Of a stretch of 64,000 nucleotides of DNA, positions 1 through 8,231 are shown one piece after another. Position 1 is the stretch's first letter. Each line of letters begins with the position of its first letter. The translations under genes were made by a program, and so were the position numbers. The notes beneath the pieces were generated by a model. It saw nothing but the letters and a program-made list of their open reading frames with translations. It searched no databases and had not been told where the DNA came from. The stretch comes from an uncultured Burkholderiales bacterium (GTDB lineage: Bacteria > Pseudomonadota > Gammaproteobacteria > Burkholderiales > Burkholderiaceae_C). The stretch lies in assembly GCA_937927685.1 (NCBI GenBank), contig CALBSC010000073.1:29716-93715 (forward strand). Direction: 5' to 3'.

Positions 1-528
1 GTAGGTGCCGGGGGCTTGCAGCGGACGCGCAGACCCCTTCACCCCGGTGACGGGTTTGGGGTCATGGGCCACCTGACGATAGCGGTCCACCAGGTCTTCC
101 AGCCCCAGACAGTTGCCCTCCCATTCGCTCACCTGGGTGAGCAGGTGCATCCAGGTGATGGGGCGGTTGTGCGGACTGTCAAAGCCAATGCCGGGCAGGC
201 GCGCCACCACGGGTTCGTCGGCATCAGGCAGCAGACCTTGCTGCTGTGCCACACCGGCAAGCAAGGCGAGATAGGTCTTGGCGACACTGAAAGTCAGGTC
301 GGCTCGGGCGGGTTCACCCCATTGCGACAGCACGTCGCCGCGCCGCGTGATCACGCCGCTCACGCCGCCCCGGGCCCGGACGGGTCCGAACAACCGGTTC
401 CACGGCGGGGGGTCTTCATGGTGCACGCCCCAACGCTCGGGTTCGGCGTGGGGATCACGGGTCCACTTCACCTCATGCGATTGGGCATGGGCAATGGCGT
501 CAGCAAAAAGGGAGGAAGAGTCGCTCAT
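1..528 (-). CDS. Beta-lactamase-family serine hydrolase (C-terminus off window)
   Basis: The frame runs from an ATG at 528 down to base 1 without a stop, so only the N-terminal 176 residues are present. About 80 residues in is an SVAK sequence inside FSVAKTYLALLAG, which fits the SxxK nucleophile/base motif of class C beta-lactamases, penicillin-binding proteins and 6-aminohexanoate-dimer-hydrolase-like esterases. The following segment (ITWMHLLTQVSEWEG) matches the region after SxxK in this family. There is no signal peptide, so a cytoplasmic esterase or amidase is more likely than a true beta-lactamase. It is divergent from the E1 alpha gene. The substrate cannot be told, and the YxN and KTG-like motifs would lie outside the window. 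Confidence 0.75.
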   Translation of the reverse strand, partial: MSDSSSLFADAIAHAQSHEVKWTRDPHAEPERWGVHHEDPPPWNRLFGPVRARGGVSGVITRRGDVLSQWGEPARADLTFSVAKTYLALLAGVAQQQGLLPDADEPVVARLPGIGFDSPHNRPITWMHLLTQVSEWEGNCLGLEDLVDRYRQVAHDPKPVTGVKGSARPLQAPGTY

Positions 529-584
529 AGTGCAGGGACTGTGCCGCGTTTGCGGAATAATCATTGTCAAACCGGAGACCCGAT

Positions 585-1616
585 TTGACTGCCATCGCCA
601 CTGTAACGCCAACCCTTGCACACCTGCCGGCCCTGTACCGCTGCATGGCCCGTATCCGTGCCTTTGAAAACGCTGCCGAAGTCCTGAGCCAGGGCGGCGT
701 CAGTGCCTACAACAAGACCGCCGACGGCTCTGCCAAAGTACGCGGTCCTTTGCACCTGTCGACGGGGCAGGAGGCGGTTCCTGCCGGCGTGTGCGCACAC
801 CTGACGCCGGGTGACTACCTCACCTCCACCCACCGCGGCCACGGCCACACCCTGGCCAAAGGGGCGGACCTCGGTCGCATGATGAGCGAGTTGTACGGCA
901 AGGCCACCGGCTTCAATGGCGGCAAGGGCGGTTCCATGCACATCGCTGATTTTTCGGTGGGCATGCTCGGCGCCAATGGGGTGGTGGCGGCCGGTCTGCC
1001 CATCGCCGTGGGCGCAGCGCACGCGCAAAAGCTGCAAGGTCGCCCCGACATCACCGTCTGCTTCTTTGGGGATGGTGCCATCAACCGCGGGCCGTTTCTC
1101 GAATCACTCAACTGGGCCTGTGTGCATCAACTGCCGGTGCTGTTCGTGTGTGAGGACAACCGATGGAGTGCCACCACGGCCAGTGGCCCGATGGTGGCGG
1201 GGCCCGGCGCTGCGGCGCGTGCCGCCAGCCTGGGTTTGCAGGCTGTGCAGGTGGATGGCAATGATGTGATGGCGGTATTCCAGCAGGCGGGCGAACTGGT
1301 CCACCAGATTCGCTCGGGGGGTGGGCCACGCCTGTTGCATGCGCACACGTACCGCGTGAAGGGACATGTGTCCGTGGATATGGCGGCTTACCGTGACCCG
1401 GCCGAACTGGAGGCTGCGCTGAAGACCGACCCGATGCGACGGGCCCGCGAGGCCTTCGCGGCTGCGGGCGGTGAGGCTGCGCAACTGGACCGCATCCAGG
1501 CCGAGGCCGACGCCGAGGTGGCCCAGTCGATGCGCGATGCCGATGCTGCGCCCTGGCCCGACCCGGCCGCGGCTTACACCGACATCCAAACCACCGGAGA
1601 AGGACAATGGTTTTGA
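585..1616 (+). CDS. ThDP-dependent dehydrogenase E1 component, alpha subunit
   Basis: This is a 343-aa alpha subunit of a heterotetrameric 2-oxoacid or acetoin dehydrogenase E1, which decarboxylates its substrate on thiamine diphosphate. The ThDP motif starts at GDG 162-164 and ends in CEDN about 30 residues later. Upstream are THRGHGH and a GGKGGSMH loop typical of AcoA/PdhA. I chose the TTG at 585 because GGAGA lies 7 bases before it; a TTG at 564 in the same frame has no ribosome site. The beta subunit overlaps its end by 10 bases. No E2 or E3 gene follows, so the acyl acceptor must be encoded elsewhere or the pair acts alone. Acetoin, pyruvate and branched-chain oxoacids are all possible substrates. 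Confidence 0.88.
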   Translation: MTAIATVTPTLAHLPALYRCMARIRAFENAAEVLSQGGVSAYNKTADGSAKVRGPLHLSTGQEAVPAGVCAHLTPGDYLTSTHRGHGHTLAKGADLGRMMSELYGKATGFNGGKGGSMHIADFSVGMLGANGVVAAGLPIAVGAAHAQKLQGRPDITVCFFGDGAINRGPFLESLNWACVHQLPVLFVCEDNRWSATTASGPMVAGPGAAARAASLGLQAVQVDGNDVMAVFQQAGELVHQIRSGGGPRLLHAHTYRVKGHVSVDMAAYRDPAELEAALKTDPMRRAREAFAAAGGEAAQLDRIQAEADAEVAQSMRDADAAPWPDPAAAYTDIQTTGEGQWF

Positions 1617-2578
1617 ACCGCCAACGCATGAGTTACAGCCAGGCTGCGGTGGCAGCCCTGCAGGCCGAGATGGCAGCCGACCCCCGTGTGGTGGTGGTGG
1701 GCGAGGACGTCGGTCGCGGCGGCATCTTTGGTCAATACAAGGGCTTGCAGGAACAGTTCGGGGCGACACGCGTGATTGACACCCCCATCAGCGAGGCAGC
1801 CATCATGGGCAGCGGCGTGGGCATGGCGCTGGCTGGCATGAAGCCCGTGGTGGAAATGCGTGTGGTCGACTTCGCGCTGTGCGGGTTGGATGAAATCGTC
1901 AACCAGGCCGCCAAGAACCGCTACATGTTTGGCGGACAGGGCCGTGTGCCGCTCGTCGCCCGCATGCCCATTGGCATCTGGGACGCCTCTGCCGCGCAGC
2001 ACTCCCAGTCGCTCGAGGCCTGGTTCGCCCACTTGCCGGGACTGGTGGTGGTGTGTCCGTCATCGCCGCAGGACAACTACAGCCTGCTGCGAGCTTCCCT
2101 GCACTGTGGCGACCCGGTGGTTTACATGGAACACAAGACGCTGTGGGGAGCCGAGGAAGATGTCGACACATCCTTGCAGGTGCCACTGGGACAGGCCGCG
2201 CATCTGCGTGAGGGCCGTCACCTCACGATGGTGAGCTGGAGCCGGCAGGTCCAGGTGTGCCGTCAGGCCTGTGAGGTGCTGGCGAAAGAGGGCATCGAGG
2301 TCGATCTGTTGGATCTGCGCACCCTGTGGCCGTGGGATCGTCAGGCAGTGCTCGAGTCGTGCGCGCGCACGGGCCATTTGTTGGTGGCGCATGAGGCCAT
2401 CCAGGTGGCGGGCTTTGGCGCCGAAATCGCCGCCACTGTGGCCGAAACACTGGGCATCCCCGTGCGTCGACTGGGCGCGCCTCGCATTCCGGTGGGCTAT
2501 GCGCCGGTGCTGGAGGCGCAGGCGCGTGTCACGGTCGACGCCACGGCACAGGCGGCCCGGCAACTGCTCAAGCGCTGA
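1607..2578 (+). CDS. ThDP-dependent dehydrogenase E1 component, beta subunit
   Basis: This 323-aa protein is the transketolase-like pyrimidine-binding half of the E1 enzyme and partner of the preceding alpha subunit. Recognisable family segments are VVGEDVGRGGIFG near residue 30, DTPISEAAIMG near 60 (the glutamate contacts the ThDP ring in the family), and a C-terminal domain with LDLRTLWPWD and a VAHEA segment. The start at 1607 has GGAGAAGG just upstream; an in-frame ATG at 1628 is a weaker alternative. The 10-base overlap with the alpha gene indicates translational coupling. Roughly 230 bases separate it from the aldehyde oxidoreductase operon, so co-transcription is possible but not shown. 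Confidence 0.88.
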   Translation: MVLNRQRMSYSQAAVAALQAEMAADPRVVVVGEDVGRGGIFGQYKGLQEQFGATRVIDTPISEAAIMGSGVGMALAGMKPVVEMRVVDFALCGLDEIVNQAAKNRYMFGGQGRVPLVARMPIGIWDASAAQHSQSLEAWFAHLPGLVVVCPSSPQDNYSLLRASLHCGDPVVYMEHKTLWGAEEDVDTSLQVPLGQAAHLREGRHLTMVSWSRQVQVCRQACEVLAKEGIEVDLLDLRTLWPWDRQAVLESCARTGHLLVAHEAIQVAGFGAEIAATVAETLGIPVRRLGAPRIPVGYAPVLEAQARVTVDATAQAARQLLKR

Positions 2579-2713
2579 AGGGCCGCCCCCGCGGGCGACA
2601 GCGCGGGTCCTGCCTGCAAAGATGGCCGGTGGCTCGGGCAGCGCAGTGCGGTGCGTGTCGTCGGTCTGCGAGTCGGCCTTGATCCCCGTCAACTCGGTCG
2701 CCAGGCCGTCAAG

Positions 2714-2726
2714 GGTAAACCCCTAG
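2714..2726. promoter_or_regulatory. Motif GGTAAACCCCTAG upstream of the aor operon
   Basis: The gap between E1 beta and aorA carries GGTAAACCCCTAG. A near copy, GGTAGACCCCCTAG, lies at 8181-8194 beside the threonine aldolase start. The shared core suggests a regulator site or a shared promoter element, but neither copy is an obvious palindrome and the binding protein is unknown. Confidence 0.25.
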
Positions 2727-2809
2727 CGTGCCATGTGCAGGCCTGCAGAGAATCTTATGCAATGTCTTTCATAGAGGGCTTCATCAGGGGGCCCGCATAG
2801 GAGTGCACG

Positions 2810-3286
2810 ATGCAAAAAGTCCTACACATCAACGCCGACAAGTGCACCGGGTGCTTGCAGTGCGAGATGGCCTGTTCTTTCGAGAACTACGGCGTCTTTG
2901 CCACCGCCAAGTCCCGCATCAAGGTGTTCGATTTCCATGACACGGGCAAGAAGGTGCCTTACACCTGTACCCAGTGTGATGAAGCCTGGTGTTTGCATGC
3001 CTGTCCGGTGGAGGCCATCACACTGGACAAGGCCACCGGTGCCAAGGTGGTGAGCGAGAGCACCTGTGTGGGCTGCAAGGTGTGCACCATTGCCTGCCCG
3101 TTCGGCACGGTGAACTATGTGCAGGAAACCGGCAAGGTGCAAAAGTGCGACCTCTGTGGCGGCGATCCAGCCTGTGCCACGGCGTGTCCCACGGGCGCCA
3201 TCACCTACATCGACGCGAATTGGACCGGTCTGGATCGCATGAAGCAATGGGCCGACAAGCTGGGCAACACGCCCGCTGCCGCCTGA
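2810..3286 (+). CDS. aorA: Polyferredoxin subunit of aldehyde:ferredoxin-type oxidoreductase (AorA-like)
   Basis: This 158-aa iron-sulfur protein has sixteen cysteines in four groups that would bind four [4Fe-4S] clusters: C12/15/18/22, C53/56/61/65, C86/89/92/96 and C113/116/122/126. Such HycB/DMSO-reductase-B-like proteins carry electrons between a catalytic subunit and an FAD subunit. Position and size match the AorA electron-transfer subunit of the Aromatoleum-type tungsten aldehyde oxidoreductase. There is no signal sequence, so it is cytoplasmic. An AGGAG lies about 8 bases before the ATG. The catalytic subunit starts 26 bases downstream. Confidence 0.92.
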   Translation: MQKVLHINADKCTGCLQCEMACSFENYGVFATAKSRIKVFDFHDTGKKVPYTCTQCDEAWCLHACPVEAITLDKATGAKVVSESTCVGCKVCTIACPFGTVNYVQETGKVQKCDLCGGDPACATACPTGAITYIDANWTGLDRMKQWADKLGNTPAAA

Positions 3287-3312
3287 GACCGAACCCCACA
3301 GGAGATACGACT

Positions 3313-5160
3313 ATGGCATGGGCTGGAAAAATCCTTCGCGTCAACCTCACCCAGGGAACTGTCACCACCGAACCGCTCAACCGCGACTGGGCGCGCGAGT
3401 ATGTCGGCTCACGCGGGCTGGGGTCCAAGTACCTCATCAGCGAGATCGACCCCCAGGTCGATCCGCTCTCGCCGGACAACAAGATCATCTGGGCCACGGG
3501 CCCCTTGACCGGCACCATGGCGTCCACGGGTGGACGCTACACCGTCATCACCAAAGGCCCGCTGACGGGTGCCATTGCTTGCTCGAACTCGGGTGGCTAC
3601 TGGGGCGCCGAGCTCAAGATGGCTGGCTGGGACATGGTGATCTTCGAGGGCAAGTCGCCCAAGCCCGTGTACCTGTGCATCCAGAACGACGTGGCCGAAC
3701 TGCGTGACGCCTCCCACCTGTGGGGCCAGAGCGTGTGGCACACCGAAGAAGCCATCAAGAAATCCCTGCAGGACCCGCTGGTGCGCGTGTCGTGTATCGG
3801 CAAGGCCGGTGAAAACCACGTGCTGTACGCCTCGGTGGTCAACGACCTGCACCGTGCGGCCGGTCGCTCCGGCGTGGGTGCGGTGATGGGCAGCAAGAAC
3901 CTCAAGGCCATTGCCGTGCGTGGAACCATCGGCGTGGGCAACGTGCGCGACCCCAAGGCGTTCATGCAAGCCGTGGCCGAAAAGAAAAAGATCCTGGCGG
4001 ACAACGCCGTCACCGGCCAGGGCCTGCCCACCTATGGCACCCAGGTGCTGATGAACGTCATCAACGAAGTGGGCGCCTTGCCCACGCGCAACCACCAGGA
4101 CGTGCAGTTCGAGGGCGCCAAGGACATCTCCGCTGAAGCCATGGCCACGCCGCGTGAGTCCGATGGCAAGAAGCATCTGGTGACCAACCAGGCCTGCTTT
4201 GGCTGCACCATTGCCTGCGGTCGCATCAGCAAGATGGACCAGAACCACTTCACCATCCAGAACAAGCCTCAGTACTGGGGTGCCTCGGGTGGCCTGGAGT
4301 ATGAAGCTGCCTGGGCGCTGGGAGCCGCCAATGGGGTGAACGACCTCGAGGCCCTCCAGTACGCCAACCTGCTGTGCAACGAAGAGGGCATCGACCCGAT
4401 CAGCTTTGGGGCCACCGTGGGCGCTGTGATGGAACTCTATGAAATGGGTGTGCTCACCAAGGAACAGATCGGCATCGAGGCCCCGTTTGGTTCTGCGGCT
4501 GCACTTGCTTTCCTGGCGGAAGAGACGGTGAATGGCCGTGGCTTTGGCAAGGAAGTGGGCCAGGGTTCCAAGCGCCTGACCGCCAAGTACGGCCACCCGG
4601 ACCTGAGCATGAGCGTCAAGGGCCAGGAGTTCCCGGCGTATGACGGGCGCGGCATCCAAGGCATCGGCCTGGCTTACGCCACCTCCAACCGGGGGGCCTG
4701 CCACCTGCGCGGTTACACCATCGCCTCGGAAGTGTTGGGCATTCCGGTCAAGACCGATCCGCTGGAGCACGAAGGCAAGCCCGAGCTGGTCAAAGCCTTC
4801 CAGGATGCCACGGCGGCCTTTGATTCTTCCGGCCTGTGCATCTTCACCACCTTCGCCTGGGGCCTGGCTGATCTGGCACCGCAGCTGCAAGCCGCGTGCG
4901 ATCAGGCCTACACCACCGAAGAGCTGGAAAAAATCGGGGAACGCATCTGGAACATGGAGCGCGAGTTCAACAACGCCGCCGGCTTCACCGCCAAGGACGA
5001 CTCGCTGCCCAAACGTCTGCTCACCGAGGCTGCCAAGACCGGCCCGGCCAAGGGCAAGGTCAGCATGCTGCCGCACATGCTGCCCAAGTACTACGAGGTG
5101 CGAGGCTGGGACAGCGAAGGCCGTCCCACTGCCGCCACCAAGAAGCGTCTGGGTCTCTGA
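3313..5160 (+). CDS. aorB: Tungsten-containing aldehyde:ferredoxin oxidoreductase catalytic subunit (AorB-like)
   Basis: This 615-aa protein is full length for the AOR family. It oxidises aldehydes to acids (reversibly) at a tungsten bis-metallopterin centre next to one [4Fe-4S] cluster. Cluster ligands are C295, C298 and C302 (CFGCTIAC) plus the distant C509. H464 in RGACHLRG corresponds to the conserved active-site histidine region of archaeal AOR, and EGIDPISFG is a pterin-binding signature. I use the ATG at 3313, preceded by GGAGATAC; the open frame extends upstream only across aorA. Aldehyde specificity cannot be read from sequence. The metal is assigned as tungsten from family membership. 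Confidence 0.95.
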   Translation: MAWAGKILRVNLTQGTVTTEPLNRDWAREYVGSRGLGSKYLISEIDPQVDPLSPDNKIIWATGPLTGTMASTGGRYTVITKGPLTGAIACSNSGGYWGAELKMAGWDMVIFEGKSPKPVYLCIQNDVAELRDASHLWGQSVWHTEEAIKKSLQDPLVRVSCIGKAGENHVLYASVVNDLHRAAGRSGVGAVMGSKNLKAIAVRGTIGVGNVRDPKAFMQAVAEKKKILADNAVTGQGLPTYGTQVLMNVINEVGALPTRNHQDVQFEGAKDISAEAMATPRESDGKKHLVTNQACFGCTIACGRISKMDQNHFTIQNKPQYWGASGGLEYEAAWALGAANGVNDLEALQYANLLCNEEGIDPISFGATVGAVMELYEMGVLTKEQIGIEAPFGSAAALAFLAEETVNGRGFGKEVGQGSKRLTAKYGHPDLSMSVKGQEFPAYDGRGIQGIGLAYATSNRGACHLRGYTIASEVLGIPVKTDPLEHEGKPELVKAFQDATAAFDSSGLCIFTTFAWGLADLAPQLQAACDQAYTTEELEKIGERIWNMEREFNNAAGFTAKDDSLPKRLLTEAAKTGPAKGKVSMLPHMLPKYYEVRGWDSEGRPTAATKKRLGL

Positions 5161-5172
5161 TCGGACGTCGCC

Positions 5173-6468
5173 ATGTTGCACCATGTCATCCTGGGGGCAG
5201 GGCCTGCCGGCGTGATTGCGGCCGAGACCCTGCGCCGTCAGTCCCCGCACGACCGCATCACCCTGGTGGGTGATGAGCCTGAGCCACCGTACTCGCGCAT
5301 GGCGATTCCCTACCTGCTGATGGGCAACATTGGCGAGCCGGGCACGTACCTGCGGCGAGGGACGGAGCACTTCCAGCAACTGCGTATCGAGCAAATTCAG
5401 GCCCGCGCCACCTCGGTGCAGGCGGCTGAGCATCGCGTGTTGCTGGACAACGGACAGACCCTCAGTTTTGACCGTCTGCTGATTGCCACGGGCTCCAAAC
5501 CCGTGCAGCTACCGATACCCGGCATCGACAGTGCAGGCGTGCACACCTGCTGGACGCTGGAAGACGCCCGTGCCATCCAGCAACTCGCCCGCCCGGGCGC
5601 GCGCGTGTTGCAAATGGGCGCGGGCTTCATCGGTTGCATCATCATGGAGGCGTTGGCTTCCCGGGGTGTGGAATTGACCGTGGTGGAAATGGGTGACCGG
5701 ATGGTGCCGCGCATGATGGGCCCGGTGGCTGGCGGCATGATCCGAGCCTGGTGCGAGCACAAGGGCGTGCATGTGCGCACCGGAGCGCGCGTGGAAGCCA
5801 TCGTGCCGGGTGAAGTCGGACAACCCCTGTCGGTGCGCTTGTCCACCGGCGAGAAGATCGTGGCCGACTTGGTCATCAGCGCCACCGGGGTGAAACCTGC
5901 CATGCAGTTCCTCCAGGATTCAGGCATCCGCTGTCTGCAGGGTGTTCTCACCGATGAACACTTGCAGACCTCTGTGCCGGGTGTGTACGCGGCGGGCGAT
6001 TGTGCCGAAGCCTTCGACAAGGTGAGTGGCCGCACCATCGTGAGTGCCATTCAGCCCAACGCGGCCGAGCAGGCCCGCGTGGCCGCGCTCAACATGCTGG
6101 GGCAGACCACAGCACTCAAGGGCGTCACGCAGATCAACGTGCTCGACACCCTGGGACTCATCTCGACCAGCTTCGGCCAGTGGCAAGGTGTGCCCGGTGG
6201 CCAGCACGTCGAGTTGACCGACAAGGACGCCAGCGGACTGGGGCGCCACCTCAGTCTGCAGTTCGACGGTGACTTGATGGTGGGGTGCAACAGCGTGGGC
6301 TGGACCGACCATGTCGGCGTGATGCGGGGTCTGGTGGAAGGTCAGGTCCGGCTGGGTGACTGGAAAGACCGTTTGCTGGATGACCCGACCCAGTTGATGC
6401 AAGCCTACCTGGCCTGCGCACAAGGCCAGGGTCAGTGGAGCGGGGCGGCTGACACACGCCGTCGCTGA
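5173..6468 (+). CDS. aorC: FAD/NAD-dependent reductase subunit of the aldehyde oxidoreductase (AorC-like)
   Basis: This 431-aa pyridine-nucleotide disulfide-oxidoreductase-fold flavoprotein has an N-terminal FAD dinucleotide fold (ILGAGPAG, residues 6-13), an NAD(H) fold beginning at QMGAGFIG near residue 150, and the FAD-closing AGDCAEAF segment near 275. It resembles NADH-dependent ferredoxin and rubredoxin reductases. In the aor context it would pass electrons between the polyferredoxin and NAD. It lies 12 bases after aorB, so it is in the same operon. There is no redox CxxxxC, so it is not a disulfide reductase. Confidence 0.9.
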   Translation: MLHHVILGAGPAGVIAAETLRRQSPHDRITLVGDEPEPPYSRMAIPYLLMGNIGEPGTYLRRGTEHFQQLRIEQIQARATSVQAAEHRVLLDNGQTLSFDRLLIATGSKPVQLPIPGIDSAGVHTCWTLEDARAIQQLARPGARVLQMGAGFIGCIIMEALASRGVELTVVEMGDRMVPRMMGPVAGGMIRAWCEHKGVHVRTGARVEAIVPGEVGQPLSVRLSTGEKIVADLVISATGVKPAMQFLQDSGIRCLQGVLTDEHLQTSVPGVYAAGDCAEAFDKVSGRTIVSAIQPNAAEQARVAALNMLGQTTALKGVTQINVLDTLGLISTSFGQWQGVPGGQHVELTDKDASGLGRHLSLQFDGDLMVGCNSVGWTDHVGVMRGLVEGQVRLGDWKDRLLDDPTQLMQAYLACAQGQGQWSGAADTRRR

Positions 6469-6488
6469 ATGCCGCTATCCTTGGCCGC

Positions 6489-6743
6489 ATGCACATCACG
6501 CTCAAGCTTTTTGCCACCCTCACGGACTACCTGCCTGACGCGGCCCGTCGCGACAACCGTGTCGAACTGACGCTGGCCGAGGGCACGACCGTGACGCAAG
6601 CGTACGCGCCGTTCGGCCTGCCGGACAAACTGGTGCACCTGGTGCTGGTCAATGGCCGCTACATTGCGCCCGAAGCGCGCGCCAGCCATGCGCTCGTGGA
6701 GGACGATGTGCTGGCGATCTGGCCCCCCATCGCCGGGGGGTGA
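6489..6743 (+). CDS. MoaD/ThiS-like ubiquitin-fold sulfur carrier
   Basis: This 84-aa protein has a beta-grasp fold ending in Gly-Gly (PPIAGG), the C-terminus that is adenylated and thiocarboxylated in MoaD and ThiS. It starts 20 bases after aorC and ends 4 bases before the next gene. Dedicated MoaD-like carriers are common next to tungsten AOR genes, where they are presumed to supply dithiolene sulfur for the tungsten pterin. The role here is inferred from that context; the activating MoeB-like enzyme is not in the window. Confidence 0.85.
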   Translation: MHITLKLFATLTDYLPDAARRDNRVELTLAEGTTVTQAYAPFGLPDKLVHLVLVNGRYIAPEARASHALVEDDVLAIWPPIAGG

Positions 6744-6747
6744 ATTC

Positions 6748-7047
6748 ATGCAGTCGAGTTATCCCGCCCGTTTTGAGCGGGACATGGGGTGCGCCGAGCA
6801 GGAGTGGCTGGGGTGGCTGCCGGCGGCGATGGGCGATGTCCTGTGGCAACGCGAGGTGGCCTGCGTCACGGCGGTGTTGTCGACCGGTCGTTTGATCATC
6901 TCGTGGCAGATCGCCGAACCGCGTGCCATTGCCTTGGTGCGCATTCCGCGGATGCTGGTGCGGTTTGTCTTTGATGACGTGCCGGACGATGAGCGGCATC
7001 GGTTCATGAAGCGTTTTGACCTGTATATGCAGCGGGGTGGGGGCTGA
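6748..7047 (+). CDS. Conserved-context 99-aa protein, last gene of the aor operon, function unknown
   Basis: An ATG at 6748 lies 4 bases after the MoaD-like stop, with a GGGGGGTG stretch as a plausible ribosome site. The 99-aa product has no signal peptide or membrane span. It has a hydrophobic, strand-rich middle (VTAVLSTGRLIISWQIAE) and an acidic-then-basic C-terminal part (DDVPDDERHRFMKRFDLY). I do not recognise the family. Tight spacing places it in the aldehyde oxidoreductase operon, so it may help cofactor insertion, enzyme maturation or subunit assembly; this is inference from position only. Confidence 0.75.
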   Translation: MQSSYPARFERDMGCAEQEWLGWLPAAMGDVLWQREVACVTAVLSTGRLIISWQIAEPRAIALVRIPRMLVRFVFDDVPDDERHRFMKRFDLYMQRGGG

Positions 7048-7083
7048 GCGGAATGCCCTGCCTGCCTGCCCACGGCAGCGCTC

Positions 7084-8169
7084 TCACTTCGTAAAAAACC
7101 CCCGAAACACGGCAATCGCGTGGTCCACATCTTCCTGGCTGATGTCCAGGTGCGTCACCAGCCGCAACCGCGTGTTGCCATTGGCCAGCACCCCGTGCTG
7201 CTTCAAATGGGCTGACAGTTCTGCAGCGCGCTCCCGCGTGGGGCCGACCAGGTCCACAAATAGGATGTTCGTTTGCGGTGCCTCAAACTCGATGCCTGGC
7301 AAGCCCTGCAACCCGCGCGCCAGGCGTTGCATGCGTGCGTGGTCTTCGTACAACCGGTGCACGTGGTGGTCGAGGGCATGGGTGGCTGCTGCCGCCAGAA
7401 AACCGGCTTGCCGCATGCCGCCACCCACCATCTTGCGCCAGCGATGGGCCCTCGCAATGAAGTCACGCGAGCCGCATAACGCCGATCCTGCCGGCGTGCC
7501 CAGCCCTTTGCTGAAGCAGACCGACACACTGTCAAAGCACAACGCAATCCGACGGGCCTCGGTCATGGGGTTGCTGCCCGTGGCGGCGGCCTGCGCCACG
7601 GCGGCGTTGAACAGGCGTGCACCGTCCAGGTGGGTGGTGAGGCCGCGCTGGTGTGCCAGCGTGCTGGCTTCCACCAGGTATTTCATGGGCAGTACCTTGC
7701 CGCCCCAGGTGTTTTCCAGCGCCAGCATGCGGGTGCGGGCAAAGTGCGCATCATCGGGTTTGATGGCGGACTCGATGTCGGCGAGCGCAATGCTGCCATC
7801 CGCTTGTTGCAGGAGGGGTTGCGGCTGGACGCTGCCCAGCACGGCAGCGCCTCCCCCCTCCCAGCGGTAGGCATGCGCCATCTGTCCCACGATGAATTCG
7901 TCGCCACGCTCGCAATGCGCGACGATGCCACACAGATTGCTTTGGGTTCCGGTGGCCATGAAGAGCGCTGCCTCGAAGCCCAGCAGGTCGGCAATCTTGT
8001 CTTGCAGGGCATTGACGCTGGGATCGTCCCCGAACACATCGTCACCCACCTCGGCCTGCATCATGGCGTCGCGCATGGCGCGGGTCGGACGGGTCACGGT
8101 GTCGCTGCGCAAATCCACGCAGCGTGTGGGCGTCGAGGTGGCTGGAGTGGGCGAGGGAGAGGAGGTCAT
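7084..8169 (-). CDS. ltaE: Low-specificity L-threonine aldolase
   Basis: This 361-aa PLP enzyme of fold type I cleaves L-threonine or L-allo-threonine to glycine and acetaldehyde. It opens with the family hallmark DLRSDTVTRP, has GDDVFGDDPSVN, THLDGARLFNAAV (the aspartate binds the PLP nitrogen) and VCFSKGLGTPAG with the Schiff-base lysine. Length fits the family. I use the ATG at 8169; a GTG at 8178 in frame is also possible. The gene is convergent with the aor operon, and the acetaldehyde it makes would be a candidate substrate for that enzyme (inference). Confidence 0.93.
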   Translation of the reverse strand: MTSSPSPTPATSTPTRCVDLRSDTVTRPTRAMRDAMMQAEVGDDVFGDDPSVNALQDKIADLLGFEAALFMATGTQSNLCGIVAHCERGDEFIVGQMAHAYRWEGGGAAVLGSVQPQPLLQQADGSIALADIESAIKPDDAHFARTRMLALENTWGGKVLPMKYLVEASTLAHQRGLTTHLDGARLFNAAVAQAAATGSNPMTEARRIALCFDSVSVCFSKGLGTPAGSALCGSRDFIARAHRWRKMVGGGMRQAGFLAAAATHALDHHVHRLYEDHARMQRLARGLQGLPGIEFEAPQTNILFVDLVGPTRERAAELSAHLKQHGVLANGNTRLRLVTHLDISQEDVDHAIAVFRGFFTK

Positions 8170-8180
8170 GGCAGTCACCA

Positions 8181-8194
8181 GGTAGACCCCCTAG
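8181..8194. promoter_or_regulatory. Motif GGTAGACCCCCTAG in the ltaE/8232 divergent region
   Basis: The 62 bases between the ltaE start and the divergent 136-aa gene hold GGTAGACCCCCTAG. It resembles GGTAAACCCCTAG at 2714-2726 in front of aorA. It could be a shared operator or core promoter element. Two copies only, and no matching regulator gene is seen nearby. Confidence 0.25.
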
Positions 8195-8231
8195 GTTAAC
8201 AACATCCTGGCCGCCATGCCATCATCGGGTC

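Noticed and set aside
2989..3312. Upstream extension of aorB in frame
   Set aside because: This part overlaps the ferredoxin gene in another frame; the GGAGATAC-ATG at 3313 and AOR family length set the start.
3409..5433. Long antisense open frame (674 aa) opposite aorB and aorC
   Set aside because: It mirrors a strongly conserved AOR gene; long antisense frames are normal in GC-rich DNA with biased third positions. No family motif or ribosome site.
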